A stretch of DNA of 64,000 nucleotides from Paludibacteraceae bacterium (GCA_017558065.1 JAFYWK010000043.1:1-64000); one strand, 5' to 3'. Positions 7,052 to 16,097 are shown, numbered from the stretch's first letter. A program made the numbers and translations. Notes: a model not told the origin generated them from the letters alone.

Positions 7052-7945
7052 TTACCACTCGCCTAACATACTGTTAGCAGGAGTGAAAACAGTATCCATC
7101 TGTTCGCCTGTCCATGTGAAGCGATAGATGTTATAGATATTCTTTGGCAAAGGGAAGACCAGCGGAGCATCCAGCGCAGCCATGGCGGTATAGTAGGTCT
7201 TACCTACCTCAAAGTGGGTCGCCGAAGTACCATCGCCTACGCCATTGTTCTCGTGCGCGTATATACCATATAATATACGTTCGTAGTCCTCATAGTACAC
7301 CGTTCTGAAGCGGTTGAAGAAGTATTCGCCCGGCACACGCCAACCGCCCTCACGAATAGTCAGACTATCAATCGTCTCGCCTACCCAAGGTATGGTAGAG
7401 ACAATCTCGCCTGTTGAATCAACAGGGTAGATATAATCCCAATAGCCATCTATACGATATTCAAATTGCACGGGTATGCGGCTGGTGCTATCGGTGGTGA
7501 TAGTCTCCAAGAACAGTTTACCCGCTGGCTTATTGGTGTTAGGATCCACCACAAAAGCATACACCCAATACTCGGTGCTTGGTTGCAGCAGCGTGAAGAA
7601 GTGTTTGATATTACCATATTGCAGCGAGTGGGAGGAGAAATCTGCCACGAAAGGTATGTGCTGCTGCAACTGCTTATTGCGCCAATAGAGGTAGTCCGCA
7701 TATGCACTGTCCAACGATAATAGCATAAAAGTCTTGGCTATCGCCTGTGGGTCAATACCCTCTTGAGTGGGTTGGATACTAATCAGATAATATGCCTCCT
7801 TATTGGTGGAAAAACGCACTTGTGCAAAGCCAGCCGACACTTGCTCTACGTCAATCGTGATCTCCACACCATCAGTATAAGCCACCGCGTCAGGATTACA
7901 TGCCGCAAAAATAGCGCAGAGCAAAACAGGCAATAGACGACGCAT
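7052..7945 (-). CDS. Lipoprotein of unknown function
   Basis: A lipoprotein of about 297 residues using the start MRRLLPVLLCAIFAAC, one base after the upstream stop; an in-frame ATG at 7990 would overlap that gene. The lipobox cysteine is residue 16. The rest is beta-rich with Thr/Asp/Tyr-rich segments and a fibronectin-like part (PSTEYWVYAFVVDPNTNKPA). I do not recognise a catalytic motif. It closes a run of five minus-strand genes (asparaginase, PepD, outer membrane protein, hydrolase, this) with very short gaps, so it is probably co-transcribed and acts at the outer membrane or periplasm. Confidence 0.75.
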   Translation of the reverse strand: MRRLLPVLLCAIFAACNPDAVAYTDGVEITIDVEQVSAGFAQVRFSTNKEAYYLISIQPTQEGIDPQAIAKTFMLLSLDSAYADYLYWRNKQLQQHIPFVADFSSHSLQYGNIKHFFTLLQPSTEYWVYAFVVDPNTNKPAGKLFLETITTDSTSRIPVQFEYRIDGYWDYIYPVDSTGEIVSTIPWVGETIDSLTIREGGWRVPGEYFFNRFRTVYYEDYERILYGIYAHENNGVGDGTSATHFEVGKTYYTAMAALDAPLVFPLPKNIYNIYRFTWTGEQMDTVFTPANSMLGEW

Positions 7946-7946
7946 A

Positions 7947-9263
7947 TTAGAAACTAAAGTTGCCATTTTCTTCTTTTTCATCATTTTCAAGTAATGTTTG
8001 TACAGTGTAAATAAATCGAACGCAACCTATCTGGTGGTTGCCATAGTGACCAAAACTATATTGGATATTGGCATTTTTCCATTTACTCTTCGCCCGCATC
8101 GCATTCTCAAATGGTACCACATCATCGTCTATCGAGTGGAACATATACACGGGTGCCTTAGGTGTCCATGAATAGGTGAGGATGGAGTTCTCGGTCATGG
8201 CCTTGTATAACTCCGACACCTCTTTGCTCTGGCGATTCATACCAACAGGAGTCAGCAGGTCGCTGGTCACCTTGGTGCCAATCAGTGCGTTGATTTGATT
8301 GGTGGTGTAGAGTTTGCTATTGACCCATAGGTCCAAGTTCTCGTAGATATAGTCTGCCATCATGGTACGCATATCCAGATTGAGTTTGTTGCCCACCACC
8401 ATACCTTGCATCATGATAGGCACAGCGCATGGATAGGATGCCCAGTTGGTTTCCACAAACTGGTCATAGGTGTATTTGATGTCATACGGACCGCCACCTG
8501 CGAAAACGCGGCGAATCTTGATGGGGTGGTCGTGGTGCTCTATCTCGTGTTGTACCGCCATCGTGGTAGCACCTCCCTGCGAATAGCCCATGAGGTAAAT
8601 ATCGTCGTGCTCGGGTGCACACCCTGCTTTTTTCAAGAATGGAACGACGGCATAGTACATATCCAGCACATTGCGCGCCGTGATCTCCATCACCAAGTAT
8701 GGGTGCACCAGATCTGCCGTGATGCCATATCCTATGTAATCGGGTATGATCAAGGCGTAGCCCAACTTCACGAGTAGTCCTTCCAGCGAGAAGATGTTGC
8801 TGGGCGCTTCTCGGTTGCTGGCAATGGTGTAGTGCGATACCAGAATGTATCGTTTGATAGGCCCTTTGGCAGGCAGAATCACCTTGCCTGACAGCAGGAT
8901 GGGGTTGTTGTCCACATCCACCGATTCATAGACACCGCTCACTTCCACAGCCGTGGCTGCTTTGCTAAAATCCAATAACTCTTGCATGATACCCGCCACG
9001 GAGGTCGAGGTAGCACGTTGTGGAGCCGTCACGCCTGCTGCGTTGGCTCCTGCGGTAGTGGCAGTATCAGTCATACCCCACATGGCCAGCATCTCAGGGT
9101 CATTGCTCAAGTCTTGCAGGTTGGTCGTCTTTTGTGATGTCACACGAAAAGTGCTATTCTCTGCCATGCTCAAATCGTCGAAGTCCACATATTGCACTTC
9201 GCCTTTATAGCAGCCCGCCAATAGCAGACACGACAACTGTAAAATAATAATATTACGCTTCAT
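7947..9263 (-). CDS. Lipoprotein alpha/beta hydrolase (secreted lipase/peptidase-like)
   Basis: A 438-residue protein with lipobox LLLAGC (Cys18). The hydrolase core has the nucleophile elbow GYSQGG (Ser near 228), an acid in HSIDDDVVPFENA (near 379-381) and a candidate His in GHYGNHQIG (406 or 410). The oxyanion-type region LIIPDYIGYG is typical of secreted lipases and prolyl-oligopeptidase-like hydrolases. The substrate cannot be read from sequence; the lipid anchor places it at the cell surface or in the periplasm. It lies in a tight minus-strand run with an outer membrane protein and another lipoprotein. Confidence 0.85.
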   Translation of the reverse strand: MKRNIIILQLSCLLLAGCYKGEVQYVDFDDLSMAENSTFRVTSQKTTNLQDLSNDPEMLAMWGMTDTATTAGANAAGVTAPQRATSTSVAGIMQELLDFSKAATAVEVSGVYESVDVDNNPILLSGKVILPAKGPIKRYILVSHYTIASNREAPSNIFSLEGLLVKLGYALIIPDYIGYGITADLVHPYLVMEITARNVLDMYYAVVPFLKKAGCAPEHDDIYLMGYSQGGATTMAVQHEIEHHDHPIKIRRVFAGGGPYDIKYTYDQFVETNWASYPCAVPIMMQGMVVGNKLNLDMRTMMADYIYENLDLWVNSKLYTTNQINALIGTKVTSDLLTPVGMNRQSKEVSELYKAMTENSILTYSWTPKAPVYMFHSIDDDVVPFENAMRAKSKWKNANIQYSFGHYGNHQIGCVRFIYTVQTLLENDEKEENGNFSF

Positions 9264-9279
9264 ATCTCTTATCTATTCT

Positions 9280-10161
9280 CTAAAATCTACAACCTACTGA
9301 TACGGTAAACATACGTGAGCCAGCCATATACACTTCGCTAATGCTCGTCAGCGAATACAGTCCGCCAAACTCCGCAGCTGCAAACCATCGTTCGTTGCCC
9401 ACGTTCACGCCCAATACGGTGAGGCTCAGTGCAGGCGCCAATGCGGTCTTGCGATTGCGGTAGTCGATTTCGGAACCTGTGTTGATATTCAATCCAGCGC
9501 CCAATCCCGAATACAGCGACACATATTTGGAGTGCATGTATGTGAAACGCGTTGTGACCATGATGGCAATGTTGTGGAAGTTGCAATTCTTGTCGCGGCT
9601 TACTTCTTCGCCTTTGCCATTGCGCGTCACCTTATCCCACAGCACGCCACTATAATCCACCATAGCACCCACGTTGAACCAATAACGAACGCGATACTGA
9701 TATTCCGCAAACCAATGTTGCACATAGCGATATTCTTCGTCATACTGCCCAATATACGACTCGGGGTAAATAGTGGAATGAGGCAGGTTGTACCATACCA
9801 GAGACTCAAACAACTGATCTCCCCATCCGATACGCAATTGGTGTGGATATTGGCGAGCCATAGCACGCAGATCGTGGCGCACCGAGTCACGCATGCTGCG
9901 CACATTCTGATGCATTACTCCTCGCGCCATACGCATGGTTTGCTTCAGCGAATCTCGCATGTGGCGCACATCTGATCGGTAGTAAATAGAGTGGTCTTCT
10001 GCCCCTGTGGTGATATGGTTTTCTACAGGGGGCAAACTGTCTATGGCGAGTGTGTCTATGGCGAGCATGTCGGTGGCGAGTGTATCCACGTTGAGTGTGT
10101 CAGCCACAGCCGTCATCGCACAGCATAGCCATAGCAGAAGAACGATTCCTGTTTTGTTCAT
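9280..10161 (-). CDS. Predicted outer membrane beta-barrel protein
   Basis: A 293-residue protein with a signal peptide (about 20 residues ending AVA). A low-complexity stretch with DTLATDMLAIDTLAIDSL follows, then a helical Met/Arg-rich region (residues 65-100). The C-terminal barrel-like part has alternating aromatic strands and ends VSVGCRF with a terminal Phe, as in outer membrane proteins. I cannot name the family. It is 16 nt upstream of the hydrolase and 19 nt downstream of pepD. Confidence 0.7.
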   Translation of the reverse strand: MNKTGIVLLLWLCCAMTAVADTLNVDTLATDMLAIDTLAIDSLPPVENHITTGAEDHSIYYRSDVRHMRDSLKQTMRMARGVMHQNVRSMRDSVRHDLRAMARQYPHQLRIGWGDQLFESLVWYNLPHSTIYPESYIGQYDEEYRYVQHWFAEYQYRVRYWFNVGAMVDYSGVLWDKVTRNGKGEEVSRDKNCNFHNIAIMVTTRFTYMHSKYVSLYSGLGAGLNINTGSEIDYRNRKTALAPALSLTVLGVNVGNERWFAAAEFGGLYSLTSISEVYMAGSRMFTVSVGCRF

Positions 10162-10180
10162 ATTGTATTGTTTAGTTGTT

Positions 10181-11620
10181 TTATAACGCTTTCAGTGTGG
10201 CAAGCAAGAAGTCGTAGAACTTCGCTACCGATGCAATATTCACGCGCTCGTCGGGCGAGTGAGGATACTTGATAGTAGGACCAAACGAAATCATGTCCAT
10301 GCCTGGATAATTTCTGCCAATGATACCGCACTCCAATCCTGCGTGGATGATAATCACGCGTGGCTCTACGCCATAATTGGTTTGGTAGGTGTGCTTCATT
10401 ACGTCCAAGATATGGCTCTTGAGGTTAGGCTTCCAGCCTGGATAGGAACCCGAGAACTCCACTTCTGCACCTGCCATAGCAAATACCGAGTGGATAATCT
10501 CTTGCAACTCCTCTTTGCGCGATTCGACTGACGAGCGGGTCAAGCACATCACCGTCACACAGTCGTCGGTGGTGGTGAGCATAGCCAGGTTGTTGCTGGT
10601 TTCTACCACATCTGGCATCTCTGGTATCACGCGATATACGCCATGAGGGCATGCGGTAACGGCGTGAATCAAGAAGTCTTGCACGTCCTCTGGCAACTCG
10701 GTTGCAGGGCATGCTACCTCCTCTGCGGTCAGGCGGATATTATCCTCTACGCCATCGTACTCAGCCACGAAGAGGTCTTCGCACTCAGCCACGAGGTCCA
10801 TAATATCGTCCACGCCTTCAGCCGGAACGGTGATGATGGCAGAGGCCTCTCGTGGGATAGCGTTGCGCAAACTGCCACCCTCTACGCTTGCCAGACGTGC
10901 TTCGTAGTTAGCCACTGCCTCTTTCAAGAAGCGGAACAGCAGTTTGTTGGCATTAGCGCGTTGCAAGTGAATATCGCAACCCGAGTGACCGCCTTTGCAG
11001 CCGGTGATGCTCACTTTCACGGCTACATCGCCTTCTTCCACTTCTACTGGTGTGTAAGCAAACTTAGCGGTGGTGTCCACGCCGCCTGCGCAACCTACAT
11101 ACAATTCGCCTTCGGCTTCGGAGTCCAGATTGAGCAAAGTCTTGCCTTGCAGCATGCCACCTTCCAATGCAAAGGCGCCATACATGCCCGTTTCTTCATC
11201 TACGGTCACCAACATCTCCAGTGGAGGGTGCACCGCGTTCTTATCCGCCAGAACAGCCATTGCAGCGGCTACGCCGATACCGTTGTCGGCACCGAGTGTA
11301 GTGCCTTTGGCTGTCACCCATTCGCCATCTATGTATGCCTCGATAGGATCTTTCTCAAAGTCAAAAACGGTGTCGTTGTTCTTCTGTGGCACCATATCCA
11401 TATGTCCTTGCAGGATTACACCAGGATGGTTCTCGTAACCAGCGCTGGCTGGTTTGCGGATAATCACATTGCCGATGCTATCTACAATGGTTTCCAAACC
11501 GAGTGAACGACCAAATGCTGCCAAAAATGCAGATACTTCTTCTTTCTTTCCCGATGGACGGGGAATCTGTGTCAGACTATGGAAATGATTCCATACTGCT
11601 TGTGGTTGTAGATTTTTCAT
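10181..11620 (-). CDS. pepD: Aminoacyl-histidine dipeptidase (M20 family)
   Basis: A 479-residue cytosolic metallopeptidase of the PepD type, cleaving Xaa-His and other dipeptides. The start is MKNLQPQAVWNHFHSLTQIP; a more upstream ATG would overlap the preceding gene. Metal-site motifs are GHMDMVPQ, GADNGIG and VDEETGMYGA; the dimerisation domain contains GCKGGHSGCDIH. Length agrees with Bacteroides PepD. It is 23 nt downstream of asparaginase on the same strand, consistent with peptide and amino-acid use. Confidence 0.95.
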   Translation of the reverse strand: MKNLQPQAVWNHFHSLTQIPRPSGKKEEVSAFLAAFGRSLGLETIVDSIGNVIIRKPASAGYENHPGVILQGHMDMVPQKNNDTVFDFEKDPIEAYIDGEWVTAKGTTLGADNGIGVAAAMAVLADKNAVHPPLEMLVTVDEETGMYGAFALEGGMLQGKTLLNLDSEAEGELYVGCAGGVDTTAKFAYTPVEVEEGDVAVKVSITGCKGGHSGCDIHLQRANANKLLFRFLKEAVANYEARLASVEGGSLRNAIPREASAIITVPAEGVDDIMDLVAECEDLFVAEYDGVEDNIRLTAEEVACPATELPEDVQDFLIHAVTACPHGVYRVIPEMPDVVETSNNLAMLTTTDDCVTVMCLTRSSVESRKEELQEIIHSVFAMAGAEVEFSGSYPGWKPNLKSHILDVMKHTYQTNYGVEPRVIIIHAGLECGIIGRNYPGMDMISFGPTIKYPHSPDERVNIASVAKFYDFLLATLKAL

Positions 11621-11643
11621 ATCATTATATTTTAGTTTCTTTA

Positions 11644-12678
11644 TTAAATGGTCAACTCTCCGCAAAGTGATTTAGCGAGTAGTTTTTTGACCAATTCTAT
11701 ATCGTTAGGATATTCGCCTAAGAGGTGCATCATCTTTGTCAGCAGCGCTTCGGTGGTGATGTCATAGCCCGAAACCACGCCTGCTTTCAGCAGATTCAGA
11801 CTGACGGCATATTGCCCCATGCTGACCGAACCGGTGTTGCATTGTGTCTTATTCACAATCACTACTCCGCGTTCCACGGCAGCGTGCAAACGCTCATACA
11901 GCCAATCATGGGTGGGAGCATTACCCGAGCCAAAAGTCTCCAGTACCACGCCACGCAAGTCGGGTATGTCCAATACCGCTGCCACTACTGCTTCTGTGAT
12001 GCCAGGAAAGAGCTTCAGTATCGCCACTCGCGTGTCAAATTTGGTCATGACGTTCAGTGGGCGTGATAGATTGCCATAGTGCCCAATCAGTTGGCGGTTG
12101 TAGGTGATGTGTACGCCCGCGCGTGCAAGGGCAGGGTAGTTATAGGAGTTGAACGCCGAGAAGTGTTCCGCATTACGCTTCGTAGCACGATTGCCGCGGT
12201 ACAACTCGCCATCCATATACACGGTCACTTCAGGAACGATAGCTTCGCCATTGGTGTCATATGCGGCAGCAATCTCGATGGCGGTCAGCAGGTTCTCTTT
12301 GGCATCCGAACGGAGTACGCCTACGGGCAACTGACTACCTGTGAAGACCACGGGTTTGCACAGATTGTCAAACATGAAACTCAATGCCGATGCCGAATAA
12401 GCCATGGTGTCCGTGCCGTGCAGAATCACAAAACCATCGTATGCATCGTAGTTCTGCTCCACCATTTGTGCCATTTCGCGCCAATTATCGGGATTCAAAT
12501 CCGAGGAATCCAGCAGGGGCTCAAACGGAATCATATCTATATGAATATCGCCTGCAAACAGTTCGGGCACATAGGTCTTGAATGTCTGCATGTCGGCAGG
12601 GTGGAGCGCACCTGTTTCGGTGTCGCGTACCATAGATATGGTACCACCCGTGAATATCAATAGGACTTTTCTTGACAT
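11644..12678 (-). CDS. ansA: Type I L-asparaginase
   Basis: A 344-residue asparaginase hydrolysing asparagine to aspartate and ammonia. The start MSRKVLLIFTGGTISM is fixed by a promoter at 12711-12742, which an upstream in-frame ATG at 12774 would precede. Catalytic motifs are TGGT (residues 10-13) and HGTDTM (87-92), with DSSDLN and LRSDAKEN between and after. No signal peptide, so the cytoplasmic type I enzyme. It heads the five-gene minus-strand run ending at 7052. Confidence 0.93.
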   Translation of the reverse strand: MSRKVLLIFTGGTISMVRDTETGALHPADMQTFKTYVPELFAGDIHIDMIPFEPLLDSSDLNPDNWREMAQMVEQNYDAYDGFVILHGTDTMAYSASALSFMFDNLCKPVVFTGSQLPVGVLRSDAKENLLTAIEIAAAYDTNGEAIVPEVTVYMDGELYRGNRATKRNAEHFSAFNSYNYPALARAGVHITYNRQLIGHYGNLSRPLNVMTKFDTRVAILKLFPGITEAVVAAVLDIPDLRGVVLETFGSGNAPTHDWLYERLHAAVERGVVIVNKTQCNTGSVSMGQYAVSLNLLKAGVVSGYDITTEALLTKMMHLLGEYPNDIELVKKLLAKSLCGELTI

Positions 12679-12710
12679 AGTAACAATGTATTGACTACCT
12701 AATAACGCTG

Positions 12711-12742
12711 CAAAGTTACACAAAAAAATGCACATTGACAAA
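12711..12742 (-). promoter_or_regulatory. Bacteroidota-type promoter of ansA
   Basis: On the minus strand TTTG, 20 nt, TAACTTTG, about 30 nt before the ansA ATG. Confidence 0.82.
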
Positions 12743-12793
12743 CAAAATGCATAAAAGTTACTTTTTCTTTGCATTTTTTATCTTTATCCACAT

Positions 12794-12810
12794 TTGGCAC
12801 AGTATTTGTT
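12794..12810 (+). promoter_or_regulatory. Sigma54-like promoter element before the response regulator
   Basis: TTGGCACAGTATTTGTT keeps the -24 GG and -12 G spaced by exactly 10 bases. GT replaces the usual GC at -12. A nearly identical site is at 13549. It is 36 nt before the regulator ATG. Confidence 0.45.
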
Positions 12811-12845
12811 AATGGATTTTTTGGATTTTCTATTTTTTCGCAATC

Positions 12846-13529
12846 ATGGCTACAAAGAACCACATATTACTCGTAGAGGATGACCTCAATCTCTCCACTG
12901 TATTGGCTGATTACCTACAGAGTAAGGAGTATCAAGTTACCACGGCTGCCAATGGGCAAGAGGCGTGGGAACTTCTGTCGCACAAGCATTTTGATATTCT
13001 GCTTACCGATATTTCTATGCCAAAGAAGAACGGCTGGCAATTGATGAAATCGGTACGCGAGAGTGGCATGCTGATTCCTATCATTGTTCTCAGTGCCAAG
13101 ACCGACCGTGAGGATATTATTCGCGGCTATCAATTGGGTTGCGATGATTACCTCACAAAGCCATTTTCTATGGATATCCTCATCTGCAAAATAGAGGCTA
13201 TCTTGCGCAGATACCGCATGGCTAGCCAGACCGACGAAATGGAGTTTGACCTCAATGGTCTGCATTTCGATGCTGTACGTCAGACCTTGGGCGATAAACG
13301 ACTGAGTTCGCGCGAGAACGAACTCTTGCTCATGCTGTGTCAGAATATGGATAAGACGGTAGAGCGCAGCCGTATTCTGATGACGCTTTGGGGAAGCGAT
13401 ACCTATTTTAATTCGCGCTCATTGAGTGTCTATGTGAATCACCTGCGCAATTATATAGGCAAGGATAATGTGGTGAAAATCCTTAGCGTGCACGGGAAAG
13501 GGTATAAATTGGTTAAAATGAACGAATAA
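12846..13529 (+). CDS. OmpR/PhoB-type response regulator (RprY-like)
   Basis: A 227-residue two-domain regulator. The receiver (residues 5-118) has acidic EDD (11-13), phospho-acceptor Asp55 in LLTDISMP and Lys105 in DDYLTKPF. The C-terminal winged helix (about 130-225) has RLSSRENELLLMLCQN and the wing region HGKGYKLVK. It resembles RprY of Bacteroides. No histidine kinase is encoded next to it, so the partner is elsewhere. It stands alone between divergent ansA and priA and is flanked by two matching sigma54-like sites. Confidence 0.93.
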   Translation: MATKNHILLVEDDLNLSTVLADYLQSKEYQVTTAANGQEAWELLSHKHFDILLTDISMPKKNGWQLMKSVRESGMLIPIIVLSAKTDREDIIRGYQLGCDDYLTKPFSMDILICKIEAILRRYRMASQTDEMEFDLNGLHFDAVRQTLGDKRLSSRENELLLMLCQNMDKTVERSRILMTLWGSDTYFNSRSLSVYVNHLRNYIGKDNVVKILSVHGKGYKLVKMNE

Positions 13530-13548
13530 ACGGCCAATATAGATGAGT

Positions 13549-13565
13549 TTGGCACGGTATTTGTA
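13549..13565 (+). promoter_or_regulatory. Second sigma54-like element, after the response regulator
   Basis: TTGGCACGGTATTTGTA repeats the site at 12794 with only two differences over 19 bases. No gene starts within 190 nt downstream; a terminator follows after about 60 nt. Confidence 0.4.
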
Positions 13566-13576
13566 ATTGCATAAGT

Positions 13577-13661
13577 AAAGCGCAAGTAATTGTGTTATTT
13601 TAATAAATAGTGTTTTTCATAATGGAAAAAGAGTTCGATGTGATATCGCGCTCTTTTTTTT
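13577..13661 (+). ncRNA. Candidate small RNA between sigma54-like site and terminator
   Basis: If the element at 13549 is a promoter, transcription would start near 13577 and stop at the hairpin ending near 13661, giving an RNA of about 85 nt with no convincing reading frame. This is inference from the spacing of the two signals only. Confidence 0.22.
13626..13661 (+). terminator. Terminator after the response regulator region
   Basis: AAAAAGAG pairs with CTCTTTTT, with an inner CGAT/ATCG pairing, and the T-run continues. Confidence 0.7.
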
Positions 13662-13666
13662 CTTGC

Positions 13667-13709
13667 CCATACCCCATACCTATTATCCCATATCCCATAC
13701 CCAATATCC
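13667..13709 (+). repeat. Heptamer repeat (family A) before priA
   Basis: CATACCC, CATATCC and AATATCC units in tandem, between a terminator and the priA promoter. No hairpin unit in this copy. Confidence 0.6.
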
Positions 13710-13717
13710 AAAAAAAA

Positions 13718-13749
13718 TTTGCACACGTGCAAAATTTTTACTACCTTTG
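13718..13749 (+). promoter_or_regulatory. Bacteroidota-type promoter of priA with overlapping palindrome
   Basis: TTTG, 20 nt, TACCTTTG. The -33 box is part of the inverted repeat TTTGCAC-AC-GTGCAAA (13718-13733), a possible operator. The -7 box ends only 8 nt before the ATG, so the transcript has almost no leader. Confidence 0.82.
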
Positions 13750-13757
13750 CAGCAGAA

Positions 13758-16097
13758 ATGTCCAATGCCATATTGATTGATATTATTTTGCCGCTGGCAA
13801 TAGCGGATGTGTACACCTATCGGGTATCGGGTCTCGGAGATCGGAGAGCGGATGCCTCGTTGATTGGGTGTCGTGTGTTGGTGCCTCTGGGCAAGAAGAC
13901 TATTACGGGTGTGGTTTATCGTCTTCACGAGGGCGAGTTGCCCGCTTCGGTCAAGGTGCGAGATGTGGTGGATATTATTGATGTTCAACCTGTTGTTACG
14001 GCAAGTCAGTTGCGGCTATGGCAATGGATGGCGGAGTATTACATGTGTACTATAGGCGAAGTGATGGCTGCGGCGTTGCCTGCTGGCATCATCGATGACA
14101 ACTATACCACTCGCACTGCTCAGTATATCCATTTGCACCCTTCGCTTGCAGACCCTCGTCAGCAAGAAGTGACATTGGATAGTCTGCGCCGCGCCAAGTC
14201 GCAATACAAACTGCTGGAAGCGTTTGTGCGGCTGTCGGGTGTCGGCTGTAGGCAATCGGATAATGGTGTAGAGCGCCGTGTGCTCTTGGAGGAGAGTGGG
14301 GTGAGTAGTACGATATTGCGCACGCTAATCGACAAGGGGATATTCTTAGAAGAGGAGCGTCCTGTTTCGCGCTTGCGTCAATATGCAGGTCAGATGCAGG
14401 CGTTGCATGCCTTGGATAGTCAGCAGATAAAGGCCATCGACGCGATACGTGCAAGTTGGCTAACGAAGAACGTATGCCTCTTGCATGGTGTGACGTCCAG
14501 CGGAAAGACGGAGGTGTATATTCATCTCATAAATGAGATGCTCAAGCAGGGTAAACAGGTGCTTTATCTCGTGCCAGAGATAGCTCTGACTACCCAACTC
14601 ACCGAACGCTTGCAAGCGGTTTTTGGTAATCAGGTGTTGGTTTATCACTCGCGCTTCAGTAGCGACGAACGTGTGGAGATATATCACGAGCTGTTTAGGC
14701 ACCCAGATGCCGGTCTCCGGGAATCAAATCATGGAAATCTCATCCTCGGTGCCCGCTCTGCGATATTCTTGCCATTCACCAATTTAGGTTTGGTTATTGT
14801 GGATGAGGAGCACGAACCCAGTTATAAGCAGCAGGACCCTGCTCCGCGCTACCATGCACGTTCTGCTGCGATCATGATGGCGCAGTGGTATGGCGCCAAA
14901 GTGCTTTTGGGCACAGCCACACCTTCTATAGAATCTTATCATAATGCTCTGTCGGGGAAATATGGTTTGGTGGAGATGACGGAGCGTTTTCGTGGATTGC
15001 AGTTGCCCAAGATTACAATGGTGGACTTGCAACGCCAATACCACCGCAAGGAGATGTATGGTCATTTTGCAGACCCTGTAGTATTTCGTATCCGCGAAGA
15101 GATTGCCAAAGGCAAGCAGGTTATCTTGTTTCAGAATCGCAGGGGGTATGCGCCCTTCTTGCAGTGTCCTAATTGTGGCGAGGTGTCCAAATGCCCGAAC
15201 TGCGATGTCAGTATGACCTATCATAAGGGCAATAGCACCCTTGTCTGCCACAGTTGCGGTCATACCCAATCTACAATATCCAATAGCAAAGCGTCCATTA
15301 GCCCGCAGGGCGTCCATTATCCAATACCCAACGCCCATTGCCCCAAATGTGGCTCCGAGTGGCGATTACAGGGTTTCGGCACCGAGCGTTTGGAGGAGGA
15401 GATGCAGGGGCTTTTCCCTAATGCGCGCGTGGAGCGTATGGACTTGGACACTACGCGTCGGAAGGATGCTTATCAGCAGATTATTGATCGTTTTGCTCGC
15501 CACGAAGTGGATATACTCATTGGCACACAAATGGTCACGAAGGGATTGCATTTTGATGATGTCTCTTTGGTGGTCGTTTTGCAGGCCGATACGTTGGTTA
15601 ATCAGCCCGACTATCGGAGTGCCGAGCATGCTTTTCAGATGTTGGAGCAGGTGAGTGGTCGTGCGGGTCGTAGTGGCAAACAGGGCGAGGTGATGATTCA
15701 GACTTTCGACCCTAAGAACCCCTTGTATGCTATGCTGTGTGCGCACGACTTCAAAGGGCTTTACCAGCAGCAGATTGGCGAACGTGAGATGTTTTGTTTC
15801 CCGCCATTTCATCGGTTGATGATGATTACGTTGCGCCATCGTGATGAGCGCCGATTGGAGCATAGCAGTAGTGTGCTGATGCGCGCGTTGCAGGAGGTTT
15901 TTGGTACTCGTGTCTCTGCTGTGATTACTCCGCAGGTGTCGCGCCGCAATAACCAGTATATTCGCCAATTACGCCTGCGTGTGGAGCAAGGGGCGAATGT
16001 GCAACGTGCCAAGCAGTTGTTGCGCGAACAAATTCGTCTGCTTTTGCAACAGACAGATTGCAAGGGTACTATCGTCTTCGTGGATGTCGATCCGTAG
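13758..16097 (+). CDS. priA: Primosomal protein N' (replication restart helicase PriA)
   Basis: A 779-residue PriA, which reloads the replisome at stalled forks. The start MSNAILIDIILPL is chosen because the -7 promoter box lies just upstream; a TTG start at 13719 would be inside the promoter. Walker A is HGVTSSGKTEVY and Walker B is VIVDEEHE. Zinc-binding pairs include CPNCGEVSKCPNC and CHSCGH...CPKCGS, then the helicase C domain GTQMVTKGLHFDDVSLV. Three segments look like in-frame repeat insertions: near residues 20-33 (GLGDRRADA), near 158-170 (GVGCRQSDNG), and about 20 residues between the second-last and last zinc pairs (STISNSKASISPQGVHYPIP). Confidence 0.97.
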   Translation: MSNAILIDIILPLAIADVYTYRVSGLGDRRADASLIGCRVLVPLGKKTITGVVYRLHEGELPASVKVRDVVDIIDVQPVVTASQLRLWQWMAEYYMCTIGEVMAAALPAGIIDDNYTTRTAQYIHLHPSLADPRQQEVTLDSLRRAKSQYKLLEAFVRLSGVGCRQSDNGVERRVLLEESGVSSTILRTLIDKGIFLEEERPVSRLRQYAGQMQALHALDSQQIKAIDAIRASWLTKNVCLLHGVTSSGKTEVYIHLINEMLKQGKQVLYLVPEIALTTQLTERLQAVFGNQVLVYHSRFSSDERVEIYHELFRHPDAGLRESNHGNLILGARSAIFLPFTNLGLVIVDEEHEPSYKQQDPAPRYHARSAAIMMAQWYGAKVLLGTATPSIESYHNALSGKYGLVEMTERFRGLQLPKITMVDLQRQYHRKEMYGHFADPVVFRIREEIAKGKQVILFQNRRGYAPFLQCPNCGEVSKCPNCDVSMTYHKGNSTLVCHSCGHTQSTISNSKASISPQGVHYPIPNAHCPKCGSEWRLQGFGTERLEEEMQGLFPNARVERMDLDTTRRKDAYQQIIDRFARHEVDILIGTQMVTKGLHFDDVSLVVVLQADTLVNQPDYRSAEHAFQMLEQVSGRAGRSGKQGEVMIQTFDPKNPLYAMLCAHDFKGLYQQQIGEREMFCFPPFHRLMMITLRHRDERRLEHSSSVLMRALQEVFGTRVSAVITPQVSRRNNQYIRQLRLRVEQGANVQRAKQLLREQIRLLLQQTDCKGTIVFVDVDP

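Noticed and set aside
11621..11665. Upstream start of PepD
   Set aside because: It overlaps the asparaginase stop and adds residues absent from the family; ATG at 11620 fits better.
12679..12774. N-terminal extension of asparaginase to an upstream ATG
   Set aside because: It would start upstream of the promoter at 12711-12742 and adds a hydrophobic stretch not needed for a cytoplasmic enzyme.
13719..13757. TTG start for PriA
   Set aside because: It lies inside the promoter -7/-33 region; ATG at 13758 is correct.
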